Shown: positions 36,771 to 45,764, counted from the stretch's first letter. The stretch: DNA of 64,000 nt from Pseudomonas synxantha BG33R (GCF_000263715.2 NZ_CM001514.1:3971674-4035673), one strand, 5' to 3'. The notes: generated by a model from the letters alone, not told the origin. Translations and numbers: made by a program.

Positions 36771-36787
36771 TTGGCACAACCCTTGCT
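36771..36787 (+). promoter_or_regulatory. Sigma-54 promoter of the MocA-like operon
   Basis: TTGGCACAACCCTTGCT has GG (36773-36774) and GC (36785-36786) with the required ten bases between them, and matches TGGCAC-N5-TTGC exactly. Transcription should start near 36798, which rules out the ORF start at 36797 and supports ATG 36845. Confidence 0.9.
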
Positions 36788-36844
36788 CCTGCCTCTATGC
36801 CAGCCAGGACCGTCCTGCGGCCAACAATAAAAAGGGGTCACTTC

Positions 36845-37864
36845 ATGAGTACACAAAACATCCGCCTCGGATTGATCGGTGCCGGTCGCATGGGCAGCTT
36901 CCACGGCCTTACGGCGGCCCGCCACATCCCCGGCGCCTGCCTTGCCGCCATCGCCGACCCAACTCCAGGCCAGGCCGCACGCCTGGCAGCAGAGCTGGGG
37001 GTGGACAAGGTCTACACCGACCCACAACAGCTGTTGGACGACCCCGATATCGACGCAGTGCTTATCGCTTCCCCCGCCCGTAGCCACGCCGACCTGGTGA
37101 TCTGCGCCGCCCGTGCCGGCAAGGGCATCTTCTGCGAAAAACCCATGGCGATCACCCTGGATGAAGCCGATCGCGCCATCGCCGCTGCCGCCGACGGCCG
37201 CGTGCCGTTGCAGGTCGGTTTCAATCGGCGTTTCGCCAAGAGCTTCCGTGCCGCCCACCTCGATGTCACCGCCGGCCGCATCGGCACGCCGCAGTTACTG
37301 CGCTCGCTGACCCGCGACCCGGCGCTGAACAACCCAGCCGCTTCACCACAATGGGTGATCTTCCTGGAAACCCTGATCCACGACTTCGACACCCTGCGCT
37401 ACCTCAATCCCGGCGCCGAAGCGGTGCAGGTCTATGTGATGGCCGACGCGCTGATCGCACCGGCGTACAAAAGCCAAGGTTTACTCGACACTGCAGTGGT
37501 CACGATCCGCTTCGACAACGGCGCCATTGCCACCGCCGAGGCCAACTTCCAGGCGGTGTATGGCTATGATGTACGCGGTGAAGTGTTCGGCAGCCAAGGC
37601 ATGCTGAGCATGGGCAGCCTCAATGACTGCGACCTGGTGCGCTACCTGGCCCAGGGCATCCAGGCCGACACCCAGCGGATGGACACTGACCTGCTGCGCG
37701 ACGCCTACATTGCCGAACTCAACCACTTCGTCGACTGCCTGCGCAGCGGCGCCAAGCCCTTGGCCAGCGGTGAGGATGCGCGCGCAGCCCTGGCAATTGC
37801 CCGCGCCTGCATTGAGTCGTACGAGACCGGCAAGGCCGTGGCCGTGCAAGGGGCACGCCCATGA
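36845..37864 (+). CDS. Gfo/Idh/MocA oxidoreductase, inositol dehydrogenase-like
   Basis: A 339-residue NAD-dependent dehydrogenase of the family named after MocA. The Rossmann motif is LGLIGAGRMGSFH, the catalytic lysine K99 is in CEKPMA, and the active-site His is H179 in LIHDFDTLRYL. In inositol dehydrogenases an Asp stands four residues before that His; here it is E175. Likely substrate is a cyclitol or sugar. It is the first gene after the sigma-54 promoter; AAGGGG precedes the ATG. ATGA overlap with the next gene. Confidence 0.9.
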   Translation: MSTQNIRLGLIGAGRMGSFHGLTAARHIPGACLAAIADPTPGQAARLAAELGVDKVYTDPQQLLDDPDIDAVLIASPARSHADLVICAARAGKGIFCEKPMAITLDEADRAIAAAADGRVPLQVGFNRRFAKSFRAAHLDVTAGRIGTPQLLRSLTRDPALNNPAASPQWVIFLETLIHDFDTLRYLNPGAEAVQVYVMADALIAPAYKSQGLLDTAVVTIRFDNGAIATAEANFQAVYGYDVRGEVFGSQGMLSMGSLNDCDLVRYLAQGIQADTQRMDTDLLRDAYIAELNHFVDCLRSGAKPLASGEDARAALAIARACIESYETGKAVAVQGARP

Positions 37865-38640
37865 TGCCGTTCACATTGGCCGTCAGCGCCGAGATGGTGT
37901 TTCTCGACCTGCCCTTCATCGAACGGGTCAAACGTATCCACGCCCTGGGGTTCAGCGCCGAAATCTGGAGCTGGACCGACAAGGACATCGACGCCCTGGC
38001 CGCGACCGGCGCGAACTTCACCTCGATGACCGGCTACATCAGCGGCACCCTCACCGACCCCGAAGGCACCCGCCAACTGCTCGACAGCGCCCGCGAATCC
38101 CTGGGCATCGCCGAGCGCCTCAATTGCCCCAGCCTCAACCTGCACGGCACCGGCCTGGGTGACGGCGGCTTGCCGGTGCAGCCGGTCAGCCAGACCACCG
38201 GACGCATGTGGCTGAGCGCCTGCAAGACCCTGGAAAGAATCGCGCGCCTGGGGGAAGACGCCGGCCGCGTGTTCCTGCTGGAAAACCTCAACACCGCCGT
38301 CGATCACCCCGGTACGCCCTTCGCCCGCGCCAACGACACTCTGGCCCTGATCGAAGCCGTGGGCAGCCCGCATCTGAAGATGAACCTGGACCTGTACCAC
38401 GCGCAGATAGGCGAAGGAAACCTGATCGAATTGATCCAGCGCGCCGGCGGCGCCATCGGTGAAATCCAGGTGGCCGACGTGCCCGGGCGCAAGGAACCCG
38501 GCACCGGCGAAATCCACTACCCGGCCATTGCCCGTGCGCTGCACGCCATGGGCTACACCGGCGTGGTCGGCCTGGAGGGCTGGGCCAGCGGCACCAGCGA
38601 AGTGGCCCTGGAGCGCTTCCGCCAGGCATTCACCCTATAA
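37861..38640 (+). CDS. Hydroxypyruvate isomerase-like TIM barrel
   Basis: A 259-residue TIM-barrel protein close to the Hyi group. Metal-site residues are in LLENLNTAVDHPG, MNLDLYHAQIGEGNL and VADVPGRKEPGTGEIHY, and the last Glu is in VGLEGW. True Hyi works in glyoxylate metabolism, but the neighbours (MocA-like enzyme and sugar-binding protein) suggest an inosose or keto-sugar isomerase or dehydratase. Start overlaps the upstream stop. Confidence 0.85.
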   Translation: MMPFTLAVSAEMVFLDLPFIERVKRIHALGFSAEIWSWTDKDIDALAATGANFTSMTGYISGTLTDPEGTRQLLDSARESLGIAERLNCPSLNLHGTGLGDGGLPVQPVSQTTGRMWLSACKTLERIARLGEDAGRVFLLENLNTAVDHPGTPFARANDTLALIEAVGSPHLKMNLDLYHAQIGEGNLIELIQRAGGAIGEIQVADVPGRKEPGTGEIHYPAIARALHAMGYTGVVGLEGWASGTSEVALERFRQAFTL

Positions 38641-38659
38641 CAATAAAAGGAACACACTT

Positions 38660-39586
38660 ATGCATCGTTATTCATTGCTAGTGGCCGCGCTGCTGTTGCT
38701 GTTCAGCCAATGGACCTTCGCCGCCTATCGCATCGGCGTAAGCATTGCCCGGGTTGACGATAACTTCATGACCTATGTGCGTAGCGGCCTGGAGGCTGCG
38801 GCGAAACAGCAGGACGTGCAGATCCAGTTCGAAGACGCCCAGGGCGATGTGGTGCGCCAGCTCAATCAAGTCGAGGGGTTTCTCAACCAGAAAGTCGACG
38901 CGGTGATCGTGCTGCCGGTCGACACCGCCGCCACTGCCAATATCACCCGAGCCGCCGTGGCGGCCAAGACGCCACTGGTGTACGTCAACCGTCACCCGGA
39001 TGAACGCACACTGCCCAAGGGCGTAGTCACGGTGGCCTCCAACGACATCGAGGCCGGACAACTGCAGATGCGCTACCTCGCAGAAAAACTCGGTGGCCAA
39101 GGCAATGTGGCGATCATCATGGGCGACCTCGCGCAAAATGCCACCCATGACCGCACCGAAGGCGCCAGGCAGGTGCTCAAGGACTTTCCCGGTATCAAGA
39201 TCGTTGAACAGCAAAGCGCCGAATGGCAACGCAACAAAGGCATGGACCTGACCAGCAACTGGCTGCTGGCAGGTACGCAGTTCGATGCGATCGTGGCCAA
39301 CAACGATGAAATGGCGATTGGCGCAGCCATGGCATTGCAGCAAGCGGGCAAGGCCAAGGGCGAGATTGCGATCGTCGGCATCGACGGCTTGCCCGACGGC
39401 CTGGCCGCGATCAAGCGTGGGCTGCTTGCTGCGTCAGTGTTCCAGGACCCCAAGGCCCAGGCGACCCAGGCGGTTCGAGCGGCGATCAAGATGATCAAGG
39501 GCGAACCGATTGAAGCCGAAGTGTGGGTGCCGTTTGAACTGATCACGCCTGAGCAGGTGGCAGTGTTCGAACAGCGCTACAAATAA
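38660..39586 (+). CDS. Periplasmic sugar-binding protein (MocB-like)
   Basis: A 308-residue ABC-type substrate-binding protein of the ribose/inositol class (PBP type 1). Signal peptide at residues 1-21 (ends TFAA). Typical text: IGVSIARVDDNFMTYVRSGLEAAA, VIVLPVDTAATANITRAA, IVANNDEMAIGAAMALQQ and VGIDGLPDGLAAIKRG. No permease or ATPase follows, so it must share a transporter elsewhere, or sense. RBS AAAAGGAA before ATG 38660. The operon ends here in a hairpin. Confidence 0.92.
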   Translation: MHRYSLLVAALLLLFSQWTFAAYRIGVSIARVDDNFMTYVRSGLEAAAKQQDVQIQFEDAQGDVVRQLNQVEGFLNQKVDAVIVLPVDTAATANITRAAVAAKTPLVYVNRHPDERTLPKGVVTVASNDIEAGQLQMRYLAEKLGGQGNVAIIMGDLAQNATHDRTEGARQVLKDFPGIKIVEQQSAEWQRNKGMDLTSNWLLAGTQFDAIVANNDEMAIGAAMALQQAGKAKGEIAIVGIDGLPDGLAAIKRGLLAASVFQDPKAQATQAVRAAIKMIKGEPIEAEVWVPFELITPEQVAVFEQRYK

Positions 39587-39603
39587 ACCGAAGACAAGGA
39601 GAT

Positions 39604-39639
39604 CCCGTGTGGGAGGGAGCAAGCCCCCTCCCACACGGG
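39604..39639. terminator. Bidirectional REP terminator
   Basis: CCCGTGTGGGAGGG (39604-39617) pairs perfectly with CCCTCCCACACGGG (39626-39639) around an 8-base loop. It lies between the binding-protein gene and the converging yghU. Confidence 0.8.
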
Positions 39640-39646
39640 CTCTGAA

Positions 39647-40477
39647 TCAGTCCAGGTCACTCGCGTCATGCCGTTCGGGCAACTGCTCCTCACCCGACAC
39701 CCGATTCACCCGCCGCCCGCGCTGTACCGCCGGCCGGGCGTCGATTGCGTCGGCCCAGCGCAGCACGTGTTTGTATTCATGCACCGAGAGAAACTCCGCC
39801 GAGTCGCCATACAAGCGGCCCTTGACCAGCCCGCCGTACCAGGGCCAGATCGCGATATCGGCAATGGTGTACTCATCGCCGGCGATGTACTCGCTCACCG
39901 CCAGGCGCTTGTCCAGCACATCCAGTTGGCGCTTGGCTTCCATGGCAAAACGGTTGATCGGGTACTCCATCTTGCTCGGCGCATAGGCATAGAAATGTCC
40001 GAAACCTCCGCCCAGGTAGGGCGCGCTGCCCATCTGCCAGAACAGCCACGACAGGCACTCAGCCCGGGCCGCAGGTTCGGTGGGCAAAAACGCGCCGAAC
40101 TTCTCGGCCAGGTACTGCAGGATCGCGCCCGACTCGAACACCCGAATCGGCGTGGCCCCACTGTGGTCCATCAGCGCCGGAATCTTCGAGTTGGGGTTTA
40201 CCCCCACAAAGCCACTGCCGAACTGGTCGCCGTCACCGATCTTGATCAGCCAGGCGTCGTATTCGGCACTGATGTGCCCCAGCGCCAGCAACTCTTCAAG
40301 CAGAATCGTGACCTTTTGGCCATTGGGCGTAGCCAGGGAGTACAGCTGCAATGGGTGCTTGCCCACTGGCAGCGCCTTTTCGTGGGTGGCACCGGCGATG
40401 GGCCGGTTGATACTGGCGAAGGTGCCGCCGCTTTCGGTGTCCCAGGTCCAGACCTTTGGGGGTACATAGTCAGCCAT
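39647..40477 (-). CDS. yghU: Glutathione-dependent disulfide oxidoreductase
   Basis: A 276-residue protein of the Nu-class GST family (YghU). The extended N-terminus (WTWDTESGGTFASINRPIAGATHEKALPVGKHPLQLYSLATPNGQKVT) is diagnostic. The GST thioredoxin-like fold and helical domain follow (FESGAILQYLAEKFG). It reduces disulfides using two glutathione molecules. Start ATG follows GAGGAG. Confidence 0.92.
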   Translation of the reverse strand: MADYVPPKVWTWDTESGGTFASINRPIAGATHEKALPVGKHPLQLYSLATPNGQKVTILLEELLALGHISAEYDAWLIKIGDGDQFGSGFVGVNPNSKIPALMDHSGATPIRVFESGAILQYLAEKFGAFLPTEPAARAECLSWLFWQMGSAPYLGGGFGHFYAYAPSKMEYPINRFAMEAKRQLDVLDKRLAVSEYIAGDEYTIADIAIWPWYGGLVKGRLYGDSAEFLSVHEYKHVLRWADAIDARPAVQRGRRVNRVSGEEQLPERHDASDLD

Positions 40478-40519
40478 GCCACTGCTCCTCAGGGATTGCG
40501 ATAAACGAAGCGTTCCAGA

Positions 40520-41746
40520 CTAAACCAAAGACGGGTGGTGCGTCACACCGGCATCCCCGTCTTGTCGAGGCACCTGTACGCGCAGGGCGATAAGCAAGGC
40601 TGCGAACAGCATCAATACGCCCGCACCCACAAATACCCCGCCGATGCCGCTGACGCTGAACATCAACCCGCCACCGGCAGCCCCTGCGGCAATCGCCGAC
40701 TGCACCGAAGCGACCACCATGCCGCCGGCACTTTCGGCCCGGTCCGGCACGGCACGGGCAACCCAATTGGACCATGCCACCGGTACGCCGCCGAACGCCA
40801 TGCCCCACAGCGCCAGGAGCAATGCCTGGCCCGGCAGTGACACCGGCAGCCAGACCAGGGCCAGTGCCGCAATGCCCACCAGCACCGGCATCAACACCAA
40901 CGTCCCACGCGGATGGCGCACCAGCAGCCAACCGGCGAGCAAGGTGCCGACGAAATTCGCCACGCCGAAGCCCAGCAGCATCAGGGCCAGCCCTTGGGTA
41001 TCGACACCGGTGGTGCTTTCCAGGAACGGGCGAATATAGGTGAACAATGCGAAATGCGCGGTATGTACCAGCACGCAACCGAACATGCCCATGGCGATAC
41101 CCGGGCGCAGCAGCACTTGCAGCACGGTACGCAGGCGCGCGGTGCCATTGGGCACCAGGCGCGGCAGGGTGAACGCCTGGAACGCCAGGGTCACCGCACC
41201 CACGGCAGCCGCCGCGATAAACGCACTGCGCCAGCCGTACAGGCCACCCAAATAGCTGCCCAGCGGCACGGCGACCACGGTGCCCGCCGCAATCCCGCTG
41301 AAGATGATCGACAGCGCCCGTGGCAGGGAAGCCGCCGGCACCAGGCGCATGGCCACCGCCGCCGCCATGCTCCAGAAACCACCCAGGGCGATGCCCAGCA
41401 GGATGCGCATCAACAGCAGTACGGTCAGGCTGGAAGACAACGCCACCAGCAGGTTGGAGGCGATCATCAGCGTGGAGAACCCCAGCAGCACCACGCGCCG
41501 ATCGATGCTTCGGGTCAGGCCGGGCACCAGCAAACCGGCAAACAACGCCACCACTGCCGTCACCGTCACGGCCTGGCCGGCCAGCGCCTCCGAGACCCCC
41601 AGGTCCAAGGCCATGGGGGTCAACAAACTGGCCGGCAGGTACTCCGCCGTCAGCAAGCCGAACACCCCCATCGCCAAAGAAAATACCGCCAGCCAGGCCG
41701 GCTCCGTCACCACCCCGGCAGGGGTTTGAGCTGCATACTCACTCAT
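40520..41746 (-). CDS. MFS exporter, NepI/DHA1 type
   Basis: A 408-residue major facilitator with twelve membrane segments. Features include FGLLTAEYLPASLLTPMALDLG at the first helix and the loop motif between helices 2 and 3 (PGLTRSIDRRVVLL). It resembles the purine nucleoside and arabinose exporters (NepI, AraJ). ATG at 41746 is preferred to GTG at 41749. It is divergent from an AraC regulator that may control it. Confidence 0.88.
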   Translation of the reverse strand: MSEYAAQTPAGVVTEPAWLAVFSLAMGVFGLLTAEYLPASLLTPMALDLGVSEALAGQAVTVTAVVALFAGLLVPGLTRSIDRRVVLLGFSTLMIASNLLVALSSSLTVLLLMRILLGIALGGFWSMAAAVAMRLVPAASLPRALSIIFSGIAAGTVVAVPLGSYLGGLYGWRSAFIAAAAVGAVTLAFQAFTLPRLVPNGTARLRTVLQVLLRPGIAMGMFGCVLVHTAHFALFTYIRPFLESTTGVDTQGLALMLLGFGVANFVGTLLAGWLLVRHPRGTLVLMPVLVGIAALALVWLPVSLPGQALLLALWGMAFGGVPVAWSNWVARAVPDRAESAGGMVVASVQSAIAAGAAGGGLMFSVSGIGGVFVGAGVLMLFAALLIALRVQVPRQDGDAGVTHHPSLV

Positions 41747-41847
41747 CACAGGTCATCCTCGGATCATTGGCAAGGCGGCCAGTCTAGGTTTGCCCGCCCG
41801 GATGATCTATGATGCAAACCCTTGAGTTCTTGATCGAAACCCCGAAC

Positions 41848-42798
41848 ATGACTGCCGCGCATACTTTTACCCTGTCTTCCGACCTGATCAATGAGCTGCT
41901 GCGCGGCATGCGCCTGCGCGGTGTGAAGTACCGCCGCATCCAGGCCGGGCCGAGCTTCGGCATGGGCTTTGACGCCAAGCCCGGCCATGCCTATTTCCAC
42001 TTTCTCGCGGCCGGCCACGTGACCTTGCGCGGCGAGGATGGCGACCTTTTCGAACTGTCGGCGGGCAATGCGGTGTTCATCGCCCATGGTGGCGCGCATG
42101 CACTGTTATCCGATGCGAGCGCCGGTGTGCACGATATAGGCGATTTCGACAGTGCCCCGTTGGGGGATGCGGTCTGCGCCGTGGATGCTTCCCCTAACGC
42201 GACGCCCAGCACCTTGCTGTTCAGTGCCTGCATGGAGTTCGAACTCGGCAGCATCCAGGGGCTCGGCAACCTGATGCCGGCGCTGATGCTGATCGATGCG
42301 GGGGGCCAGCGTTACCCCGGTCTGATGCCGATCCTGGCGGTGATGGAACGGGAAGTCTCCACGGCCCGCATCGGCTATGCCGGCATCCTGGCGCGCCTGG
42401 CCGATGTGGTGGCGGCGATGATCGTACGCGGCTGGGTCGAATGCGCCTGTGGCAACGCCTCGGGCCTGGTGGCGGCGCTACGCGATCCACGCCTGGCCCG
42501 CGCCCTCCTCGCCCTGCACCAGCAGCCGGGCCGCGACTGGAGCGTGGCGGAACTGGCCGCGCAATGCCATACCTCGCGCTCGGTATTTGCCGATCGCTTC
42601 CAGGCCATCCTCGGCATACCGCCGTTGCGCTACGCTACGGAACTGCGCATGCGCCTGGCCACGCAGTGGCTGAGCCTGGAGCGCATGCCCATCGAAACCG
42701 TCGCGCAACGCCTCGGCTACACCTCCCAGGCGGCGTTCAGCCGTGCCTTCAAGCGCATCACCGGGCAACCGCCCGGGGCGGCCCGCAGTTCAATGTAG
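41848..42798 (+). CDS. AraC family regulator with cupin domain
   Basis: A regulator of about 316 residues. The N-terminal cupin-like domain (LRGMRLRGVKYRRIQAGPSFGMGF...FHFLAAGHVTLRGEDG) is the type found next to MFS exporter genes. The AraC domain is at the C-terminus (WSVAELAAQCHTSRSVFADRFQAILGIPPLRYATELRMRLA). ATG at 41848 fits family starts; the frame is open from ATG 41809 with no better ribosome site. Confidence 0.85.
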   Translation: MTAAHTFTLSSDLINELLRGMRLRGVKYRRIQAGPSFGMGFDAKPGHAYFHFLAAGHVTLRGEDGDLFELSAGNAVFIAHGGAHALLSDASAGVHDIGDFDSAPLGDAVCAVDASPNATPSTLLFSACMEFELGSIQGLGNLMPALMLIDAGGQRYPGLMPILAVMEREVSTARIGYAGILARLADVVAAMIVRGWVECACGNASGLVAALRDPRLARALLALHQQPGRDWSVAELAAQCHTSRSVFADRFQAILGIPPLRYATELRMRLATQWLSLERMPIETVAQRLGYTSQAAFSRAFKRITGQPPGAARSSM

Positions 42799-42883
42799 CG
42801 ACCGCCCCTTCAAGCATTGCGCACCCTGATCATGAAGCCTTAATCTCGTCAGCCAATCACACCGCGAAAGCAATGGAGGCTGC

Positions 42884-43480
42884 ATGAAACTGGTCGGAAT
42901 GCTGGACTCGCCCTACGTACGCCGCGTGGCGATTTCCCTGGACTTGTATGGGGTGGAGTTTGTGCATGAACCGCTGTCGGTGTTCAGCACCTACGCGCAA
43001 TTTGCCCAGATCAACCCCGTGGTCAAAGCCCCCTCCCTGGTGTTGGACGACGGGACGGTGCTGATGGATTCGAGCCTGATCCTCGATTACCTGGAAGCAC
43101 TGGCGCCGGCTGACAAGAAGCTACTGCCCCAACAACCGGCAGCACGCGCCCACGACCTGCAACTGCTCGGACTGGCCCTTGCAGCCTGTGAAAAGAGTGT
43201 GCAGATCGTCTATGAACACAACCTGCGCCCAGCCGAAAAGTTACATGCACCGTGGATCGAACGCGTCAGTGGGCAATTGCTGGCGGCCTATACCCTGCTG
43301 GACAAGCAACTGGCAGACAGTGAAGCGCTGACCCAGGCATCCGTTACAGCAGCGGTCGCCTGGTCGTTCAGCCAGTTCACCGTGGCGTCGGTGGTGAAGT
43401 CGGATGCGTTCCCCAACCTGAAGCGCCATGCTGAACGCCTGGAACAGCACCCAGCGTTCAAACGCTACCCAATCGCCTAA
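42884..43480 (+). CDS. Glutathione S-transferase
   Basis: A 198-residue GST-like protein. The N-terminal thioredoxin fold starts MKLVGMLDSPYVRRVAISLDLYGVEFV, and the glutathione site includes PVVKAPSLVLDDGTVLMDSSLILDYL. The helical domain follows. It is a common pseudomonad GST of unknown substrate. RBS GGAGG six bases before the ATG. Confidence 0.88.
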   Translation: MKLVGMLDSPYVRRVAISLDLYGVEFVHEPLSVFSTYAQFAQINPVVKAPSLVLDDGTVLMDSSLILDYLEALAPADKKLLPQQPAARAHDLQLLGLALAACEKSVQIVYEHNLRPAEKLHAPWIERVSGQLLAAYTLLDKQLADSEALTQASVTAAVAWSFSQFTVASVVKSDAFPNLKRHAERLEQHPAFKRYPIA

Positions 43481-43495
43481 GCATCGCAGTTCATA

Positions 43496-43660
43496 TGTGG
43501 GAGGGGGCTTGCCCCCGTGACGGCCTGACAGCCGGCGCATCTCTACCTGACACCCCAGGATCTAAATGTGGGAGCTGGTTTGCCTGCGATGACGTCGGCC
43601 CAGCGAACATTGATGTGGGTTGACCCACCGCTATCGGGGGCAAGCCCCCTCCCACTCGCG
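43496..43660. repeat. Cluster of three REP units
   Basis: Three REP sequences follow each other: ATGTGGGAGGGGGCTTGCCC (43495), AAATGTGGGAGCTGGTTTGC (43565) and an inverted CTATCGGGGGCAAGCCCCCT (43631). The cluster fills the space between the GST gene and the end of the SDR gene. Confidence 0.75.
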
Positions 43661-43688
43661 ATCTTCACAATTTTTTGGAATCGCGTTT

Positions 43689-44456
43689 CTACACCCAGCC
43701 GCCGTCAACGATAAAGTTTTGCGCCGAACACATCGCCGAGGCATTCGAGGCCAGAAACAGGGCCATATTGGCGATGTGTTCCGGCATCACACTGCCAGGC
43801 AGGCACTGGCTACGGGCGATCAACTCCCGAGCCGCGTCATCCACCCACATGGCCAATTGTTTTTCCGTCATCACCCAGCCCGGCACCAGTGTGTTGACGC
43901 GGATATGGCTCGGCCCCAGCTCCCGCGCCAGGCCTCGGGTCATGCCGTGGGCAGCGGCCTTGCTGGCGGCGTACACCGGGTAGCCGGCAGACGCCATCAT
44001 CCAGCCGACCGAGCCCAGGTTGATGATCGAGCCGCCACCCGCCTCTTTCATCATTGGCACCACCGCCTTTGCGGCAAAGAAGGCGTGCTTGAGGTTGACA
44101 GCGATCAACCGGTCGAACATTTGCGAGTCGATTTCTTCCAGACTGTGGCGCACGTCATTTGCCGCGTTGTTGACCAGCACCGTGATCGGCCCGAGGGAAT
44201 GCTCGAAGCGCCGGATTGCCGCGCCGTAGCCAATCTCATCGGTAATATCGCAGCACTCGAACTCGACCGTGTGGCCCTTGGAACTCAGCAGCGCCGCCAA
44301 GCGTTCACCCTGGCTTTGCGCGCGATCCACAAACGCCACTTTGGCACCCTGGGCGGCAAAGGCCCGCACCATGAATTCGCCAATCCCTGACGCCCCGCCG
44401 GAGATCAATACGCTCTTGCCCTTGAGGTCGGGATAAATGGCGTGTTCAGTACTCAT
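43689..44456 (-). CDS. SDR family sugar dehydrogenase
   Basis: A 255-residue short-chain dehydrogenase. Cofactor motif SGGASGIGEFMV, NNAAND in place of NNAG, active-site Ser in NLGSVGWM and YAASKAA (Tyr/Lys). The sequence resembles L-arabinose/D-galactose 1-dehydrogenases of pseudomonads, and the divergent neighbour is aldose epimerase, which supports that. The rest of the pathway is not in the window. Confidence 0.85.
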   Translation of the reverse strand: MSTEHAIYPDLKGKSVLISGGASGIGEFMVRAFAAQGAKVAFVDRAQSQGERLAALLSSKGHTVEFECCDITDEIGYGAAIRRFEHSLGPITVLVNNAANDVRHSLEEIDSQMFDRLIAVNLKHAFFAAKAVVPMMKEAGGGSIINLGSVGWMMASAGYPVYAASKAAAHGMTRGLARELGPSHIRVNTLVPGWVMTEKQLAMWVDDAARELIARSQCLPGSVMPEHIANMALFLASNASAMCSAQNFIVDGGWV

Positions 44457-44479
44457 AACGTAGTGCCTCGATCAATTAG

Positions 44480-44497
44480 TCGTATTTTATTTTACGA
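44480..44497. promoter_or_regulatory. Palindrome between SDR and galM
   Basis: TCGTA-ttttattt-TACGA, an 18-bp AT-centred palindrome in the 137-bp divergent region. Possible operator for a sugar-responsive regulator encoded elsewhere. Confidence 0.45.
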
Positions 44498-44593
44498 AAT
44501 CGGCGTTAAAGGCTATAAATCTGCTGGATAACCGGTGAAATATCTCACATTAGTAGAACTATTCAACCCAAAAACAACAAAAGGAAGTTCGAC

Positions 44594-45742
44594 ATGAAGC
44601 ACCCTCGATACCTGTTGTCCGGTCTGGCGCTGTCCATGCTGATCGCCAGCGGCGGCGCTCACGCCGCCGGCCTTACCAGCGAGCAGAAGCCTTTCGGTAA
44701 TACCAATGACGGCACCGCCGTCGAACAGTACGTGTTGCGCAACAGCCATGGCATGCAAGCCACGGTAATTACCTACGGCGGTGTATTGCAGTCGCTGAAG
44801 GTGCCTGACAAAAACGGCAAGCTCGACGACGTAGTGCTGGGTTTCGATGATGTGCAAGGCTATCAAGGCGGTACTGCATTTTTCGGCGCAACCATCGGCC
44901 GCTTCGGCAACCGCCTGGCCGGCGGTGCCTTCGAACTCGACGGCAAACGCTACCAGGTGCCGCTCAACGACGGCCCCAACTCGCTGCATGGCGGCGCCCA
45001 GGGCTTCGACAAACAGGTGTGGCACGCCGAGCCCGTCAAGGACAAGGATTCGGTGGGCGTCACCCTCACCTACCTGTCCAAGGACGGTGAAATGGGTTTC
45101 CCCGGCAACCTGAAGACCGAAGTCACTTACCGCCTCAACGACAAGAACGAACTGCACATCGACTACAAGGCCACCACCGACAAACCGACGGTACTCAACC
45201 TCACCAATCACAGCTACTTCAACCTCGCCGGCGCGGGTAACGGCGACATTCTCAAGCAGGTCGCCACCTTGCACGCCAGCCACTACACACCGGTGAATGC
45301 CACCTTGATCCCCACCGGTGAGCTGGCTCCGGTCAAGGGCACACCGATGGACTTCCTCAAGCCCACGCCTATTGGCCAGCACATCAAGGCGGACCATCCG
45401 CAGCTCAAATTTGCCGAGCCGAAACAAGGCGGATTCGACTTCAACTGGGCCCTGGATACCAAAGGTGATGTGAAGCAGCTGGCTGCCCAGGTGCATGACC
45501 CCGAGTCGGGGCGGCGCTTGCAGCTTTACACCAGTGAGCCTGGGGTGCAGTTCTACACCAGCAACTTCCTGGATGGTTCGGTGAAGGGCAAAGGTGGCAA
45601 GACGTACCAGCACTGGAGCGGGTTTACCCTGGAGACCCAGCATTTTCCGGATGCGCCTAACCAACCCGGCTTTGCCTCAACTCGCCTGAACCCAGGGCAA
45701 ACCTATATCCAGAACACCATCTTCAAGTTCACCGCCGATTAA
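44594..45742 (+). CDS. galM: Aldose 1-epimerase, secreted
   Basis: A 382-residue mutarotase with a signal peptide (residues 1-25, SGGAHAAG), so it acts in the periplasm. Active-site residues are in the GGAQGFDKQVWHA (His), NLTNHSYFNLAG (His) and FTLETQHFPDAPNQPGF (Glu) motifs. It equilibrates sugar anomers before oxidation, which fits the divergent sugar dehydrogenase. RBS AAAGGAAG. Confidence 0.92.
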   Translation: MKHPRYLLSGLALSMLIASGGAHAAGLTSEQKPFGNTNDGTAVEQYVLRNSHGMQATVITYGGVLQSLKVPDKNGKLDDVVLGFDDVQGYQGGTAFFGATIGRFGNRLAGGAFELDGKRYQVPLNDGPNSLHGGAQGFDKQVWHAEPVKDKDSVGVTLTYLSKDGEMGFPGNLKTEVTYRLNDKNELHIDYKATTDKPTVLNLTNHSYFNLAGAGNGDILKQVATLHASHYTPVNATLIPTGELAPVKGTPMDFLKPTPIGQHIKADHPQLKFAEPKQGGFDFNWALDTKGDVKQLAAQVHDPESGRRLQLYTSEPGVQFYTSNFLDGSVKGKGGKTYQHWSGFTLETQHFPDAPNQPGFASTRLNPGQTYIQNTIFKFTAD

Positions 45743-45764
45743 AATGATGGGAGGGCTATACCCC

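Noticed and set aside
43496..43660. REP cluster as a small RNA gene
   Set aside because: Units match REPs elsewhere in the window and there is no promoter or single defined transcript shape.
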